A stretch of 64,000 nucleotides of DNA from Branchiostoma floridae (GCF_000003815.2 NC_049987.1:4463146-4527145); one strand, 5' to 3'; positions 1-12,239 are shown, counted from the first letter of the stretch. A program made the numbers and translations. The notes: generated from the sequence alone by a model not told the origin.

Positions 1-1427
1 ACGTTGATGAAATCGATCTTCTCTATACTCCATTCTAGTTTAAAGAAACGTATTACTTGACTTCGGGTGGGGAGGTAAAAGGCCTTCCAATATCATACCC
101 TAGACAGAGAGGATACCAACCCACTGCCCCTACGGCCTAAAAAATGGTCATGGGACTACCTCATCTTTTTTCATGTTTATCGTTATTCGCATGTGACACT
201 ATCGAGAGCGCAGTGCCACATTGTCTTTGTCTCTGTCCCCAAAAAGTCCCTGTCCCATACAACCCTTGTCATTCCACTGAGTGCTTTACAGAATAATCAG
301 TTTTATCTCTTTTGTTATTTCCACCAGCGTAGTTTTTACGAGGACGGATTTTGGGGAAAGCAGGTGGTTAATTACATGTAGCAATTTCTACATTCGTCGC
401 GCAACATATTATTATTAGCACGACAGGTGGCAAGCTATTACTGTAACTACCATAACGTCATGACCGAAATATTGTATGCGTGTAAAATTGGTACCTTTTT
501 TTACAGTCACCAACTACGAGATTGGTTTAGAGTGGGGTGGGGGTCTTTCTTTTCAATACATACTGTGGCACTCTAAACTGCCGGCATTTCCTGCGGTCAC
601 ATTGTCGTACGTGCATTTATAAAGGTAAAACATCCAGACAAGCAATTGGATACGATTCGAGACGTTTCAGACAGCATTTGTTTATACTTACTTCAGTCAC
701 TGTCAAAAGACAACGGGTGCTCTCTGTAACTTCTGACCGATTCAAAATTTTATCTAGGTACATTTTATCTACTGTAATTGATTACGTAGATGTTAGTTCT
801 GTGGTGTGGCTCCAATTTCAAATGTTGCGTGGTTTGAATTGAAAATGAACGTTCCTACGAATCGTTTGCGCCGTACTTTTCTAGATTCGTGCAATGGTGT
901 TTGTTTTATGGGATTAGTAATGACATGTGCCAGTCTGTTTTTTAATCAATATTTGTCGTGTGCGCAGATGTCTCATGCCGTGATTAAAGTACTGTGAGAT
1001 ACTAACAGGGACAGATTGGGTGAAAGTAACCAATGATACTTTCTTTTCTGCACAATCAAGTCCCATTGGAGCGCGACCGAGGTCAACCAATTTGCCTAAA
1101 ACGGCCTTTTCCTTTGTGTGTATTCCCCGTAGGAGAATACATATTATTTTTTGTTGGTATGTTCTTCTTCTTTCTTCCTCTGTCAGTAGCCAACGGCACC
1201 TTAGCTACTGTTGCAAATATGAGCATTTTTAATACACATGTCACAATACTATAGGGTGATATGGTATAGTATGATTATGTATTCCCCATAACAGAGTACA
1301 TATTGTTTTTGTTGGTGTGTTCTTCTTTATTCTTTTTCTGTCAGAAGTGAATGATACTTTAGGTTTAATATTAGCTGCTGTTGCAAATATGAGCATTTTT
1401 AAAATTCTTTTTTTTTACATTTTTCTC
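1..1427. other. no gene seen; one diverged tandem repeat
   Basis: No coding exon or RNA gene is supported here. The only structure is a near-duplicate pair at about 1105-1235 and 1275-1410: both run from a TGTATTCCCC start through a pyrimidine-rich stretch to GCAAATATGAGCATTTTT. A more diverged relative lies near 38090-38190, so it is a dispersed repeat. Confidence 0.5.
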
Positions 1428-1527
1428 NNNNNNNNNNNNNNNNNNNNNNNNNNNNNNNNNNNNNNNNNNNNNNNNNNNNNNNNNNNNNNNNNNNNNNNNN
1501 NNNNNNNNNNNNNNNNNNNNNNNNNNN
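1428..1527. other. assembly gap, 100 N
   Basis: Exactly 100 N, the conventional size for a gap of unknown length. The second copy of the repeat at 1275-1410 ends just before it, so the gap probably results from repeat collapse. Confidence 0.95.
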
Positions 1528-2535
1528 GGACTAACATGCATTGGCATAATACCGGTAGTAAGACTTATACCGGTAGATTCAAAATACTGGAACTTAAAGA
1601 GATCTACACATGCAACAATAGTTATTTCTGAGCTGTGTACACTTCAGACATCTAGGTGTCCAATACATCATTTACAAAGCATCGATAACAATGCATTCGA
1701 AGACAACAAGGCCAAAAGTTTTCAGTATCTTTTTCGGGGTAGGCAGCTCGTCGTGGGACGAACACACTGTTGTTGAATCATGTTCGTCTTGTGCCGTGAG
1801 CATGTGTAATTATGATCTATAAATTTGGCAATGAATGTGACAATCTTGAATTTCTGTTGGTGACCTACAACTCATGTAAAAGTGTGAAGAACCGTTGCAT
1901 AATAGCCCGGATCTATGACTGAATGGGCAAAATTGAACGTACGCAGCCATTTTCCCGCCATTTTTATATCTACGCTAGCAGTGAAGTGTTACGTCATAGC
2001 GGTTGTGACGGACAGAAGTTAAATGAAAATTCTTGACAGTATACGTCCGTTTTCTCATGACATTTTGTATGCTCATGCAGGTTTATGTTTTATGCATTTA
2101 CTGACAGAAAAGGAAGGAACATCAGAGGATGTATAAATGTACATAGCGGCAGTTAATTGTGCCGTGTTTCTTCCTACCGGTATTTTTTACCCCCTCCCAA
2201 CCACGCGCCCGTTCGCCGTGTAATTCCGCGGCGTGTTACAATTACAATATTACGCTTTTAGCAGGACCAAGAGTGGCAGAAAAGTTACACAGAAGAAGTG
2301 GCAAGGGTAACCTATAACAGCAACATGTAACTGGAGAAAATGATGCGTTGACAATGTGTCAAATCAGTATGGCTAGAGAAATCGTCGTAAACGTACCGGT
2401 ATTGTGATAATAGATGTTACCTTTATTTACCTTACACATATTATTTGAACCTAAACCCTGGATTATGAGAGATTGGGATGTGGAGACGTGTGGTATCCGA
2501 TTATCCTTGACAAGGCTCGAAATACGTTTACCTTT
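1528..2535. other. no gene seen
   Basis: AT-rich intergenic sequence. I see no exon, RNA gene or clear repeat. Confidence 0.4.
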
Positions 2536-2883
2536 CAGGGCTCGAAATACTTTTTTCTGCATGCCTGCACTGGTGCGGGTAACATTAAGATTTACCTGCA
2601 CCAGACAACTTTTACCTTTTACCACTCTGAATTATGAAGTATGGATTGTACTAACATTGTTCAGGAACCATTGCTATTTTTTCTTGTATAATTTATAGGT
2701 GGTAACAGTCAATGCAGTTAATAACAATCCATATACACCTACATCATAGGACATTTATGTATAAAACCCAGTACATGGACCAGTGCAGGTTAGGTGCAGG
2801 TAGACACCAGAAATAAAGCTGTGCAGGGCAGCTCCAATTTTACTTGCACTAACCTGTATATGCAGGTGGTATTTCGAGCCCTG
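2536..2883. mobile_element. hAT-like MITE
   Basis: The ends are inverted repeats beginning CAGGGCTCGAAATAC on both strands, followed by less similar GC-containing subterminal sequence with a TGCAGG motif. A CAGGG terminus is usual for hAT elements. The flanking 8-mers do not match, so no target-site duplication is visible and the copy is probably old. There is no coding capacity. The hAT assignment rests on the terminus only. Confidence 0.5.
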
Positions 2884-3228
2884 ACTTGTTGAACAGGTTA
2901 GTCTAACTCGATGGGATTAAAAGATAATCCGATGCAATTGGAATTTCTATTGACAATAGGAAAAGGAATTACTGATTAAGACCAACTCGTTTTTGAGTGG
3001 CGTTATGTTTCTAATTGGAAGGGACGGGCTAGTTGTATTCCGTGTATAACCAGAATGTACCAATGTTTCGTTCTTATCCAAGTTATGATTTTTTTTAAAT
3101 TATCAAAAAGGAAACGATTTCACCCTAGGCACGATTGTAGCACCAAACAACAGATCTGTTTTGAAATTAATAAATTTCGAAGCTGGAGAGAGCAAGGTCA
3201 CCAAGCGAATGCCTGGTAAGCGGACATA
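2884..3228. other. no gene seen
   Basis: Intergenic sequence without a recognised feature. Confidence 0.4.
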
Positions 3229-3328
3229 TATCACTAGTCTGCGCCCATATAAGCCAAATTATACTACTGCGCCAACTTTATCACTAGTCTGCGCCCATAT
3301 AAGCCAAATTATACTACTGCGCCAACTT
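3229..3328. repeat. perfect 50-bp tandem duplication
   Basis: Two identical 50-bp units, each starting ATCACTAGTCTGCGCCC, lie head to tail at 3229-3278 and 3279-3328. The identity implies a recent duplication or an assembly artefact. Confidence 0.9.
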
Positions 3329-4099
3329 TGCGCATTTTCGCCAATGCTCCCTTGCGGTCAAACTTCGTGTGACACATCAGGATTTGAAGGCATTTGCAAA
3401 CATGCATTACAGGGTGTTTTGCAAATAGACGAGTCGGATTCTATATCCGTTGTTCCACGAAAAGTCACACAACTGTAACCAGCAAGTCACGACGTCCTGT
3501 CTGGAATGTTTACAAGTAGTCAACATCCAGGCGGTACCACGTAGGGTAGGCACTTTAATATGATACTTATGATAAGATCAGTGAATGCCAAAATTTCCAC
3601 TCAAGTAGATGATCATAAACTACACTTTTCTGACAAAGAAGAATGCCCACAGCTAACAGTTATAGCAACATAACTGTCAAACGAATTTCCATAGCAAAAA
3701 AAACACTGTGTTCCCCTGTTTTGTAATGGTCTAGTCCGTGTGTGAGTCCAAGTTCAGCAGCCATATCACGTAGTCAGACAAACAGGTGCGTGACCAAAGT
3801 TTTGCGACTCAACGTTATCGGAGGGATATCTAGCCGTTCCACTACACACAGGTGGGCCTATTTGCATATTAACAGCTTTGGCTTTGAGCCATATGTCGGA
3901 ATTCTTCGTTTTAGTAACTTGAGGGCTTTTAGATTTGCATTTTGTTGGATCCAGTACTCGTGTGGAGTCAAATTTGTGATTTGCTAGATTTTGGCTCCTT
4001 GGGGGGTGCGTGGAGTAACGTTGGGGATAGGGTTAAGGTACAAACGACAGCGTGTTCCCTTGCTGTTTCTGTAGCAGGGTATGCTTTACATGGAGGGGT

Positions 4100-4240
4100 T
4101 GCTTCGAATGTTCCGACCGAAAGACCATCGCAGCCCCAACCGAGATGCCCTACGAAAGATTTGAACCTGGGCCTCCCAGTTACCAAATAGTTGGAGCTTA
4201 TAACTGTGGGGCTGCTACTAGTTGAGCTACAGGGACATCC
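4100..4240 (-). mobile_element. tRNA-derived SINE (family 1)
   Basis: On the minus strand this reads as a Pol III head: an A-box-like TGTAGCTCAACTAGTAG near 4220, and a B-box-like GGTTCAAATC near 4155, followed by a body containing GGTTGGGGCTGCGATGG. The same family occurs at 6474, 6745, 11490 and 21960. Confidence 0.7.
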
Positions 4241-4309
4241 CTTCATTCTATTGCACCGAGTACTCTGTACGCGTTTGTATGGTGAACAACAGGCAAGTGC
4301 TCACGGTGC

Positions 4310-4475
4310 ACAGTACTAGCCTCTACCAGACTGACTACGCTGGCTGTTATAGGGAGAATAATTTGCCATGAGAGTTTTGCTCGGAGGGGAAATCTAATCT
4401 TGGACTGAGTCCTCTGGTCAATTTCCCGTTTTTTGCCGAATTCTACGATCCCCACACCCCCGTAGGAAGGCCTGG
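4310..4475. repeat. dispersed repeat A
   Basis: A block containing TTTTGCCGAATTCTACGATC and AGGAAGGCCTGGTGGAGGC. An inverted copy lies at about 7015-7200 and a partial one at 11985-12190. Class unknown; it may be the tail of SINE family 1, since it lies next to SINE pieces each time. Confidence 0.5.
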
Positions 4476-4885
4476 TGGAGGCTAGCACGTAACTTGTTTT
4501 CGAGGGAGCGAATCAGTTGAAAGTAAGATATGCAAACATGTACAAGGACATGCTCTTGAAAATTTATTACCAGATACACAGTGATGTCAGCAAGTTAGAA
4601 TCTCACTCTACAAAATTCTGCAAGGTTTGGACCCCCCCCCCCTCCAGACGGTCATGTATGCATCATTCGTGGTCCGTCCCTGAATACAATGTACTTTCCC
4701 TTGAAAAACACAGGATCTCCGCACAGGTGATTTTACAGAACGCGGCGTGTTCGGTCATGGGTGTGACAAAGTGCAAACAATACCTACATAGCTGGTGTGG
4801 TAGTGTCAGTCTTGCGTGCGGTACGTAATTTTACCGTCAAGCCGATAGGCCTGGGAAGAAAAAATGTTATGTTTACATAAAGTTA

Positions 4886-5382
4886 GGCCATGTTGGTTTG
4901 ATTGTATCATGGATGACATCCTCGAATGCATCAATTTTCGTAGCCTCCATAGTAGGCTCTTTGGGCCTTTTTGAGGCTCATAATACACTTTTGCTGGACA
5001 TTTCTATTTGTACTCGGTCGCGGATTGCTGGCGTTTTCTGATTGCCGGTCTTGGCTACAATTTTCGGCCGTTAAAAAAATTCGACCATACTGTTAGTCGT
5101 ACAAAACTGCTTCAAAATAAGCAAATATATGCAGTGGATTGCCAAAAAAAAATACCGAAAACTTATACTAATGTCACAGAACATTCCAAGGTCAAATTGA
5201 GGCCAAAAATCCATTGTTCGGTATAATATATATTGTGTGTGTTAAGTCATTTATTCAACCTTCCTGACCACTTTGATTTCATAATGAAGACAACTTTTTT
5301 GTCAAACTTTTTTTATCCGCAAGCTCGCATCAGTTTTAGGGTTCCCAGAGGATGTCATCCATATAATCAAATCAACATGGCC
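4886..5382. mobile_element. PIF/Harbinger-like MITE, family GGCCATGTTG (copy 1)
   Basis: Inverted termini start GGCCATGTTGGTTTGATT on the left, and the reverse complement of the right end is GGCCATGTTGATTTGATT. Both arms continue into a shared GGATGACATCC motif. The element is flanked by TTA at 4883-4885 and 5383-5385, a TWA duplication typical of PIF/Harbinger. It is non-coding. Further copies lie at 49310-49717 and 55550-55948, and a lone right end near 58185-58230. Confidence 0.8.
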
Positions 5383-5385
5383 TTA

Positions 5386-6473
5386 CAATCATAAAACTGA
5401 TTGCGTTAATAGGTATGGGTTCTTTTATTCTGGATTTCGGCCGAAGTAATCTAGCAAATACATTTTAGCAATATGAAGCTAGCTGGAATGCACCAAAACA
5501 CAGGTATTTTCAACATCATATTTTGATTCTATATAATACTTTGTGCCTTATTATTGATACTAAACGATATCTAACGTTATGTACACGTTTGTGACAACAT
5601 TTTACGTTTGGGACTATACATTATTAGCAGCGACATCTAGTGGCAGTGCAAAGTAAACCAGCCACAGGTGGTCGAAACGTCAGCTGTCTGAAAAGTCATT
5701 CACCAACGTCATTGATTAAATTATTCACGAACGTTAACACCATAATGATACTAAGAACAAAATTCCACTTCATAATGTTATAGATTTCTAACGCAGCTTA
5801 CTGTTTTCAGTACAATGTTTTGTAGTATTAGAATGCATAGTTATGTTGTGTATACTATTATTCATAAAGAAATTAGTTCTTTCAAATCATTAGATATTTG
5901 TAATGGTTCAACTGACATAACATTAACGTTGAATATCATACATTGTACCTGTAACAGAAGTAGTCACGAAGTATATATAACAGCTATTCAAACCTTCACT
6001 AAACCAGCAAACAGTCGGCCAGGGTCCGTTGGTTTTGAAAAACATGTCGCGGTATGTACATTTCATTTGAAAACTTCCCACGTGACCACCTTTTGTCGAA
6101 CCGAATTGTCATTGGTCTATAAATAACGCAATCACTCATGACTGCACCTGTGTTTGTCACGTGATCATGTCAAAAGTCGCACGTGCCCAAACAGACGCGG
6201 GAGATCGTCGCTGCCATCTTGTCTTTTTGTTTATGTTTTTTTCCTTGTTGTTGTCATTTTTTTTGCAACGAGAGAGGAAACAAAATGCTACAGAGACAAC
6301 TGTTGGAATTATAAGCATCGAAATTTCAAAGGATAGGACATGGCACCGTTTGGATACACGACGTAGCTATTGTGACGACGTTCATTGTGTGGATCGAGCG
6401 AACAGGTTAGTTCTGCTTAATTACACACTGTCTTCATTGTGTTTGTGGTTTACACACACGCCTTTGCAATTAT
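5386..6473. other. no gene seen
   Basis: Intergenic. A short motif GACATCTAGTGGCAGTGCA near 5632 resembles sequence near 10600 and 56570 and is probably part of a dispersed repeat. Confidence 0.4.
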
Positions 6474-6665
6474 GGAGTGTGGCTCAACTGGTAGCTGCCG
6501 CAGGGTTGAGCTGCTGGTTACAATTGGATGGTAACTGGGAAGCCCTGGTTCTAAACCCTGGTAAGGGGCATCTCGGTTAGGGTTGCGTCCTTTTTTGAAC
6601 GGACGTAAAATGGGGGTCCTGTGTCCGAGGAAATACCTCATGCACGTATAAAAGGGGAAGGGCAA
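6474..6665 (+). mobile_element. tRNA-derived SINE (family 1)
   Basis: Head with A-box-like TGTGGCTCAACTGGTAG at about 6479 and B-box-like GGTTCTAAACC at about 6548. The body follows: GGTTAGGGTTGCGTCC, then a conserved tail with TAAAATGGGGGTCC and CACGTATAAAAGG. Confidence 0.75.
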
Positions 6666-6744
6666 GCGATACCTTCAGAGGATAATATTTTACAGTGAAG
6701 AGCTGCTAGTCCTTCCACGGCACCTCTTCGAATACGGGACCTCC

Positions 6745-6847
6745 ATTTTACGTCATTCCAAAAGACGAGGTCTCCCAGTTACCAAGCAATTGGAACCAAC
6801 AGATTAACTGCAATCCTGCTACCAGTTGAGCCACAGGGACATCCCAC
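6745..6847 (-). mobile_element. tRNA-derived SINE head (family 1), inverted relative to 6474
   Basis: The minus strand carries TGTGGCTCAACTGGTAG near 6832 and related head sequence, but the B-box end is diverged. Together with 6474-6665 it forms a head-to-head pair. Confidence 0.6.
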
Positions 6848-7014
6848 TAGAGCCGTTACGTCAGATGTCAGATACAGCAGTCCTCTTATATCAATAGTAA
6901 CTCATGCATTAAAATTCACTGGAACAGATAAATTCACATTCTGACAGAAAAACTTTTAAATGATAGTGTCATGATATACTTTCTCATAGTTCGGAACGGA
7001 TTGTATTGAATCAG

Positions 7015-7200
7015 AGTAGCCTTCACCAGGCCTTCCTTTGGAGAATCGAATATTAGAATTTCGGCAAAAAGGGAATTATAATGGCCGAACAGTTCGTCTG
7101 AGAACAAGTTTAATTTCTATCTCTACATGGCCAATGTCCGTGAAACCCTATGGAGTCCAAAATCCCATGGCAAAATTATTTTCCCTTCATAGCCAGCGTA
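7015..7200. repeat. dispersed repeat A, inverted copy
   Basis: Carries CACCAGGCCTTCCT and AGAATTTCGGCAAAAAGGG, the reverse complement of the block at 4310-4475. Confidence 0.5.
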
Positions 7201-7329
7201 GTTAGTGTGATAGAGACTATAGAGACTAAGATTTGTGTACATGAGACATACATTGTTCCACCCATGGTATTACCTGTGCCGGATGAACTGCTACTTTTAC
7301 TGTCACAAACTCGTCCAACAACATATGAT

Positions 7330-8450
7330 TGATGTTTTCACGCTTCGGTCACTGAACCACGAACTATATTCACTCTAAACTCCTAACCCTCGGACAATGG
7401 TGCTATGTAAGCGTTAACCAACGGTCGACTTCTAGATCTTCAGCTACAAGCATATGAAAGACTCCCTCGGCGCATTTCTTCCATTTATTGACATTGTCAG
7501 GTAAGACTACGCGTAGTCCTAATGAAGCCTAGACAATGTTTTGGTCGTGGTGTAAATTTAGGATAGACATTCCTATACTAATAAGGTCTAACGTTATATC
7601 CATTTTTCTTTACTCATCAACAGTTCAACCGATCCGAATTTAAACTAGGTAATCTAAAACGTTAACACTCAGTCTTTGAAAGAAGAAGTGAATCTCTTTA
7701 TTGCTGTTTGGATTATAGTCTTTTGAAGACTGTCTGTTTTGTAATATTAGTGTTTATTTCACTCGGACAAAGGTTGTCATTGCTTATTGTCTAGGATCTA
7801 GACGGAAATCTCTTACAGTGGCCAAAATCTAACTTGACATGTGCGAACCATGATTTCATAATTTGAACATGATCGCTACAAGACCTCAAAGTATGATTTG
7901 TAGACTGTTGTCTACATTGTCTAAATCGTAATGGAATTCGATCTTTATCGAAGAAATTCTGTCAAATTTTGGATCACAGCGAGCTCGCAGGTTTCAAGTG
8001 TAAAGATGGCGATACTCTTTACCAAGAAGGTAGACGAAACTTGTGAATTTGCAACGATAACTCAGTGCCATTTCACGACACAGTTGCATCGTATGTTCAG
8101 ACATTTTGTCCGCTTGACTGGATGTCATAATCTACTACCGGGACGATATTCCCTTGGGAATACACCTGTGTATATCAGCGCAACGCAGGAAGACAATAGA
8201 CCTGCCATCGTATATCAAAAACGCCGCCGTAAACATGGCACCTTCGTCATCGCTACTTTGTTTTTCCGTTCTAGATAAAAGTCTGACATAAAGGCTTGTT
8301 CCGACTTTATAATCATTTATTTTCTTACGAACAATACTGACGATATTTCTGTATACAATAGTGCGTATTAATAGATAATGAATATCACATTCAAGAAGGG
8401 TAGATCGGAACGTTTGATATGGTTTCCGTTGAATTTGGCCTTAGGGAAAA
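7330..8450. other. no gene seen
   Basis: Intergenic. A 115-codon frame at 7931-8278 has no recognisable domain, and I do not support it as a gene. Confidence 0.4.
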
Positions 8451-8454
8451 TATC

Positions 8455-9035
8455 TATCGGCATCTACTATATCTGTATTTCTTATGTCAATATAACAGTC
8501 CTTCGGCGTAACACACTTAATTGTCCATATTCTGTATCTGTATAGCAGGTATAACTGCCTTTTCGTAACATACCATCTTGTGTATAGCATGTATAACATG
8601 TATAACTCTATTTCGGTGTAACACACCAGCTTCTGTATCTGTATCTGTGTGGTCGGTATAACCGCACTTCGGCGTATACGTAACACACCAGATTCTTTGT
8701 CTGTATCTATATGTTTGGTGTACTAGTAACACACTTTTGTGGTCAGCTTCTGTATCTGCATAGTCGGTATAACAGCACTTCGGCGTAACACACCAGCTTC
8801 TGTATACATGTATCTGTGTCTGTATCTGTACAGTCGGTATAACTGCCCTTCAGCGTAACACACCAGCTTCTGTATCTGTATCTCTACAGTCAGTATAACC
8901 GCTCTTCAGCGTAACACGCCAGCTTCTGTATCTGTACATACAGTCAGTATAACCGCCCTTCAGCGTAACACACCAGCTTCTGTATCTGTACCTGTACGCT
9001 CTGTATAACCGCCCTTCAGCGCAACACACCAACTG
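8455..9035. repeat. minisatellite, about 56-bp unit
   Basis: About ten diverged head-to-tail units built from GTAACACACCAGCTTCTG, then (TATCTG)n, then a GGTATAACCGCCCTTC block. A clean unit near 8868 is 56 bp. Units vary mainly in the number of TATCTG hexamers. The same satellite recurs at 50560-50773, 51436-51495 and 59305-59745. Confidence 0.9.
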
Positions 9036-9270
9036 AAAAATTTCTACAGAAAAACAATAATCATAATTCAGTATTCATAAACGCTAAGTGTTTGCAATGA
9101 ATTTCAGATCACTATCATTATACAACATTATAGACTACTCTGAAAGACTCTAGTTAACCTTTGGTATTTAAAGTATTTGGAGGCAACTCGCTAAGGAATA
9201 GACTTCAATTGGTGCGTCTTTGTGTGTAGGATTATTCCACGGGGACAACAAAACAGAAGTGCCCAGGCCA
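9036..9270. other. no gene seen
   Basis: Short intergenic stretch between the minisatellite and an inverted-repeat element. Confidence 0.4.
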
Positions 9271-9670
9271 GGTGTCAAGCCAAATAATTGCTACTTACCA
9301 AATAATCACCGACACACTGCTTAGGGGTTTCCAGTATACCTAAGAGGAGAAGAAATGGCGCCACATTCACACGTCTTTAATCAGAAGTCTGAGAGGATCT
9401 TTATACAGATCTTAGGAGATTAACACTTACTCTAATTCAACTCTAATCCTATTGAATAATTCATAACCTTGAAATAGCCCTTACACCTTACCCTAACCGA
9501 TCCCTAATACCCCTAATCCTAACCTAACCTCAACCCTAATCCAACCACAACCCTAACGCCAGCCCCATTCGGGCACAATACCTCACCTGACAATTATTTA
9601 GCATGGCAATTATTTGGTGTGACACCGCTACTGACAATCATTTGGCAAAGTAATTATTTGGTGTGACACC
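9271..9670. mobile_element. TIR element with repeated CCAAATAATTG motif
   Basis: The left end reads GGTGTCAAGCCAAATAATTG. The right end, reversed, reads GGTGTCACACCAAATAATTA, and each arm holds further CCAAATAAT-type repeats. There is no coding capacity. No target duplication was made out. The centre holds a telomere-like tract. Confidence 0.65.
9480..9556. repeat. degenerate telomere-like (CCCTAA) tract
   Basis: Contains many CCCTAA, CCTAAT and CCTAAC words with irregular spacing, enclosed in the TIR element at 9271-9670. It is too diverged to be a chromosome end. Confidence 0.7.
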
Positions 9671-9904
9671 GTACACCTCCAGCCATTGATTGTCATAACA
9701 ACGTACATATCTTTCATCCCTTTCATTAAGATCATTAGGGGCGATTAGTCGGGATTTTCTCAAACGTCCCTGTTTTTCTGCTAGGGTTACGTTGCCAAAC
9801 CGGGTCAAAACGAAAAGCTCAATTCACCAAAGCACACAAAAATATCATGTACATTAAGTATGTGTCTTCTTGATTATGCAGTTTTATTTTTTCGATTTGG
9901 AAAT

Positions 9905-10045
9905 GTGAACAGTAGCTATAGAAGCCAAACAATTGCACAACGGATTACTGCACACTTCTATTACTTGCACGGAATCCCAAACCAGTGTGGTCCTGCTGGA
10001 TAACTTCGCTTTGTTGCACCATCCGGATAATTGCACAAAACACGA
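9905..10045. mobile_element. fragment of the GAAGCC..AATTGCAC MITE family
   Basis: Contains GAAGCCAAACAATTGCAC, ACTTCTATTACTTGCACGG and ATAATTGCACA, matching the arms of the element at 25152-25325. The TA-flanked terminus is not intact. Confidence 0.5.
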
Positions 10046-10059
10046 TGACAAATGGGTGT

Positions 10060-11160
10060 GCAACAGCTTGTAAACTGTCCTTTCCTCAACTGCCATATCC
10101 TCATAATTTTGGACATATACGTAGCTTAATTAGGCAGAGATGTACACAATGATATTCAAATTTTACAAAAGAGCACTAAACTTGCACGGTTTAAGTAAGT
10201 CTTTAACATACTAGTGTTGGGGGAGGTGTGGGGGGGTCCCATCTTTGTTTCTGTGTCAGGCACTTAGGGAAGGTCAAGGTCAATTGGGGTGTCCTTGAGG
10301 AAATACTATAATTCCGTCTTTTTCCACATATTTGTTGCAGGTGGAACATTTACAGATTATTTTATAGTATCACTAGGCATCGCTGATAACACAACACATA
10401 TCTTTTAGATTACCGTTGCAGCATTTTGAAGCGTTTTGTTGAATTCGTTAATAGTTTCAGAAGGTTGGAGAATTACTAGATAGCAAGGGTTTTTTTTTAT
10501 TCACATCTAAGCTAGACATGAAATCACAGTATACAATTCAGTGACAGTACTAGTCTGTCACCTTTCTCAGGGCAATACTTAAACCGGTGCCATTATATAT
10601 ATTGCACACTGTAGCTAGGAGTCGCTTCTAACAATGTGGTCCCAAACATAAATATTTGCCGTATACGTGTGGTTTATACGTTATATATGATTCATACGTT
10701 GATTCTGTTGGTGATATTGATATTCATATTTTTGCTGTATTCCGATTATTCAAAAGCCTGATATACGGTTTTATATTTATGATACGTCTTGAAATAGCCA
10801 TAAAAGTAGGCCAAAACAACATGGGCGCCATGCATGGCATGCTACTTGAATGCTTGTTGCCGAATCGCCCACTACTGTTGCAAAAACGGGGAGGGATTTT
10901 TATGATTAGCACATGTGATCGGTCATGAAATGGGCGGCTTAAAGCCTTACGGCATTGACCCCAAGGCGAGGTACGCGCGTGTTCGTCTCGTAAACAATAG
11001 TCGCCATCAGAAAAATAAAACAGTTGTCGCCGTATCGCTGACCGGTTGATACTATATCTGACCCTTTGGTTAATTTAAGGGGAGGGGGGGCGAACAATCC
11101 TATATATATAGCAACATTACAAATATACAGTATCGTGATAAATGGTTTTTAAAATATGCA
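10060..11160. other. no gene seen
   Basis: Intergenic. CTGTAGCTAGGAGTCGC near 10610 resembles sequence near 56575 and is probably a dispersed repeat. Confidence 0.4.
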
Positions 11161-11164
11161 ACAA

Positions 11165-11250
11165 CAAAAATCGCACCACATCGGATTCGAACCCGAGTCA
11201 AAAAGGTGTAACAGTAATCTCTAACCAGTTACGCCACGAAACATCAAGGT
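11165..11250 (-). mobile_element. tRNA-like SINE head (family 2)
   Basis: The minus strand reads GTGGCGTAACTGGTTAGAG (A box) and GGGTTCGAATCCGATG (B box). The same GTGGCGTAACTGGTAGAG head starts the SINE at 38640-38910. A stable cloverleaf does not form around an anticodon stem, so it is a SINE or tRNA pseudogene and not a tRNA gene. Confidence 0.5.
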
Positions 11251-11268
11251 GTGGAAAGAGCGAACTAA

Positions 11269-11325
11269 AAAACTTTTAAAAAGTGACAATTGGAAAGACT
11301 TTTAAAAAGTGACAATTGGAAAGAC
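11269..11325. repeat. 26-bp tandem duplication
   Basis: Two copies of a unit containing CTTTTAAAAAGTGACAATTG in direct tandem. Confidence 0.85.
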
Positions 11326-11489
11326 GACGCCCGTTTCAACGAGGAAGATTATCCAATCAATGCGACCACAGGCATGTCAAGCTGATAAGTCTATGACGTT
11401 CTCCGATGGTTGTTCGCGAAATCTGATACGACATATAAGCATAGCGATTCAATTAAGCGATTTAATTATCTGCACTTAGAAGTATCAGT

Positions 11490-11900
11490 GGGGATGTCCC
11501 TGTGGCTCAACTGGTAGCAGCCTCACAGTTGCGCTCCTACTTCCAAGTAGTTTACAACCGTGTGCAACAACTCAAATTTCCGGGAATTTCTGGACCCTGG
11601 AACACCCGTGAAACGTGACATGGACAGCCCGTGTCATGTCCAGGAATATACGGACATTTCAATGATCGGACACGTCGGACGTGAAACGTCCTGTACATGG
11701 TCCGGACATGTCAAGTTTCGCGAGTTTGTCAGGGTCCAGATATTACCGGAAATTTGAGTTTCCGTGCAGTGTTGGAGACACCGGTTCTAATCCTGTGTAG
11801 GAGGACATCTAGGTTGGGGCTGCACCCGTCTTTCGGAAGGGACGTCAAATGGGGGTCCCGTGTTCGACGAGGTGCTTCGAGTACGGTAAAGGAACAGGGC
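11490..11900 (+). mobile_element. tRNA-derived SINE (family 1), split by a MITE
   Basis: Head at 11490-11568 with TGTGGCTCAACTGGTAG. The rest resumes at about 11762 with GGTTCTAATCC (B box) and the family tail GTCAAATGGGGGTCC. The intervening sequence is a separate TIR element. Confidence 0.7.
11569..11761. mobile_element. TIR element nested in a SINE
   Basis: The left end AACTCAAATTTCCGGGAAT pairs with a right end whose reverse complement is AACTCAAATTTCCGGTAAT; both continue to TCTGGACCCTG. The centre has further GGACATGTC/GACATGTCC palindromes. It sits between the head and the B box of a SINE, so it is younger than the SINE. Confidence 0.75.
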
Positions 11901-11984
11901 TAGCAAGACATGTAGATTCGAACCCAGGATCTCTTGTTCCTAGACCAGGAAGCCCCGGAGATTCAAACCCAGGCTTCTATAGTC

Positions 11985-12190
11985 TCTACCAGACTTCCGC
12001 TTGGCCGAATAGTACTAGAGGACTTTGGCCAACTAATAAAAGTCTAGTAGGAGTTAACTGGCATAGGAGTGAACTGATAGGCCGGTGGATAGACTGCAAA
12101 AGATTGACTGAAATCCCATGGCAACTTATTTGTCCCTATTTGGCAAAATTCTTCTTTTTTTTCCCTCCACCTGACACGGCTGCTTGGAGA
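11985..12190. repeat. dispersed repeat A, partial
   Basis: Contains GAAATCCCATGGCAACTTAT and a GGCAAAATTC motif shared with 4310-4475 and 7015-7200. Confidence 0.4.
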
Positions 12191-12239
12191 CTAGGGCCTC
12201 TAGGTCCTGGACAAAATACTAGTACCCTAACCATTATGC

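Noticed and set aside
6161-6580. 139-codon frame
   Set aside because: No domain, poor composition, and its 3' part overlaps the SINE head at 6474.
9480-9556. True telomere or chromosome end
   Set aside because: Repeats are short, irregular and enclosed in an inverted-repeat element, with normal sequence on both sides.
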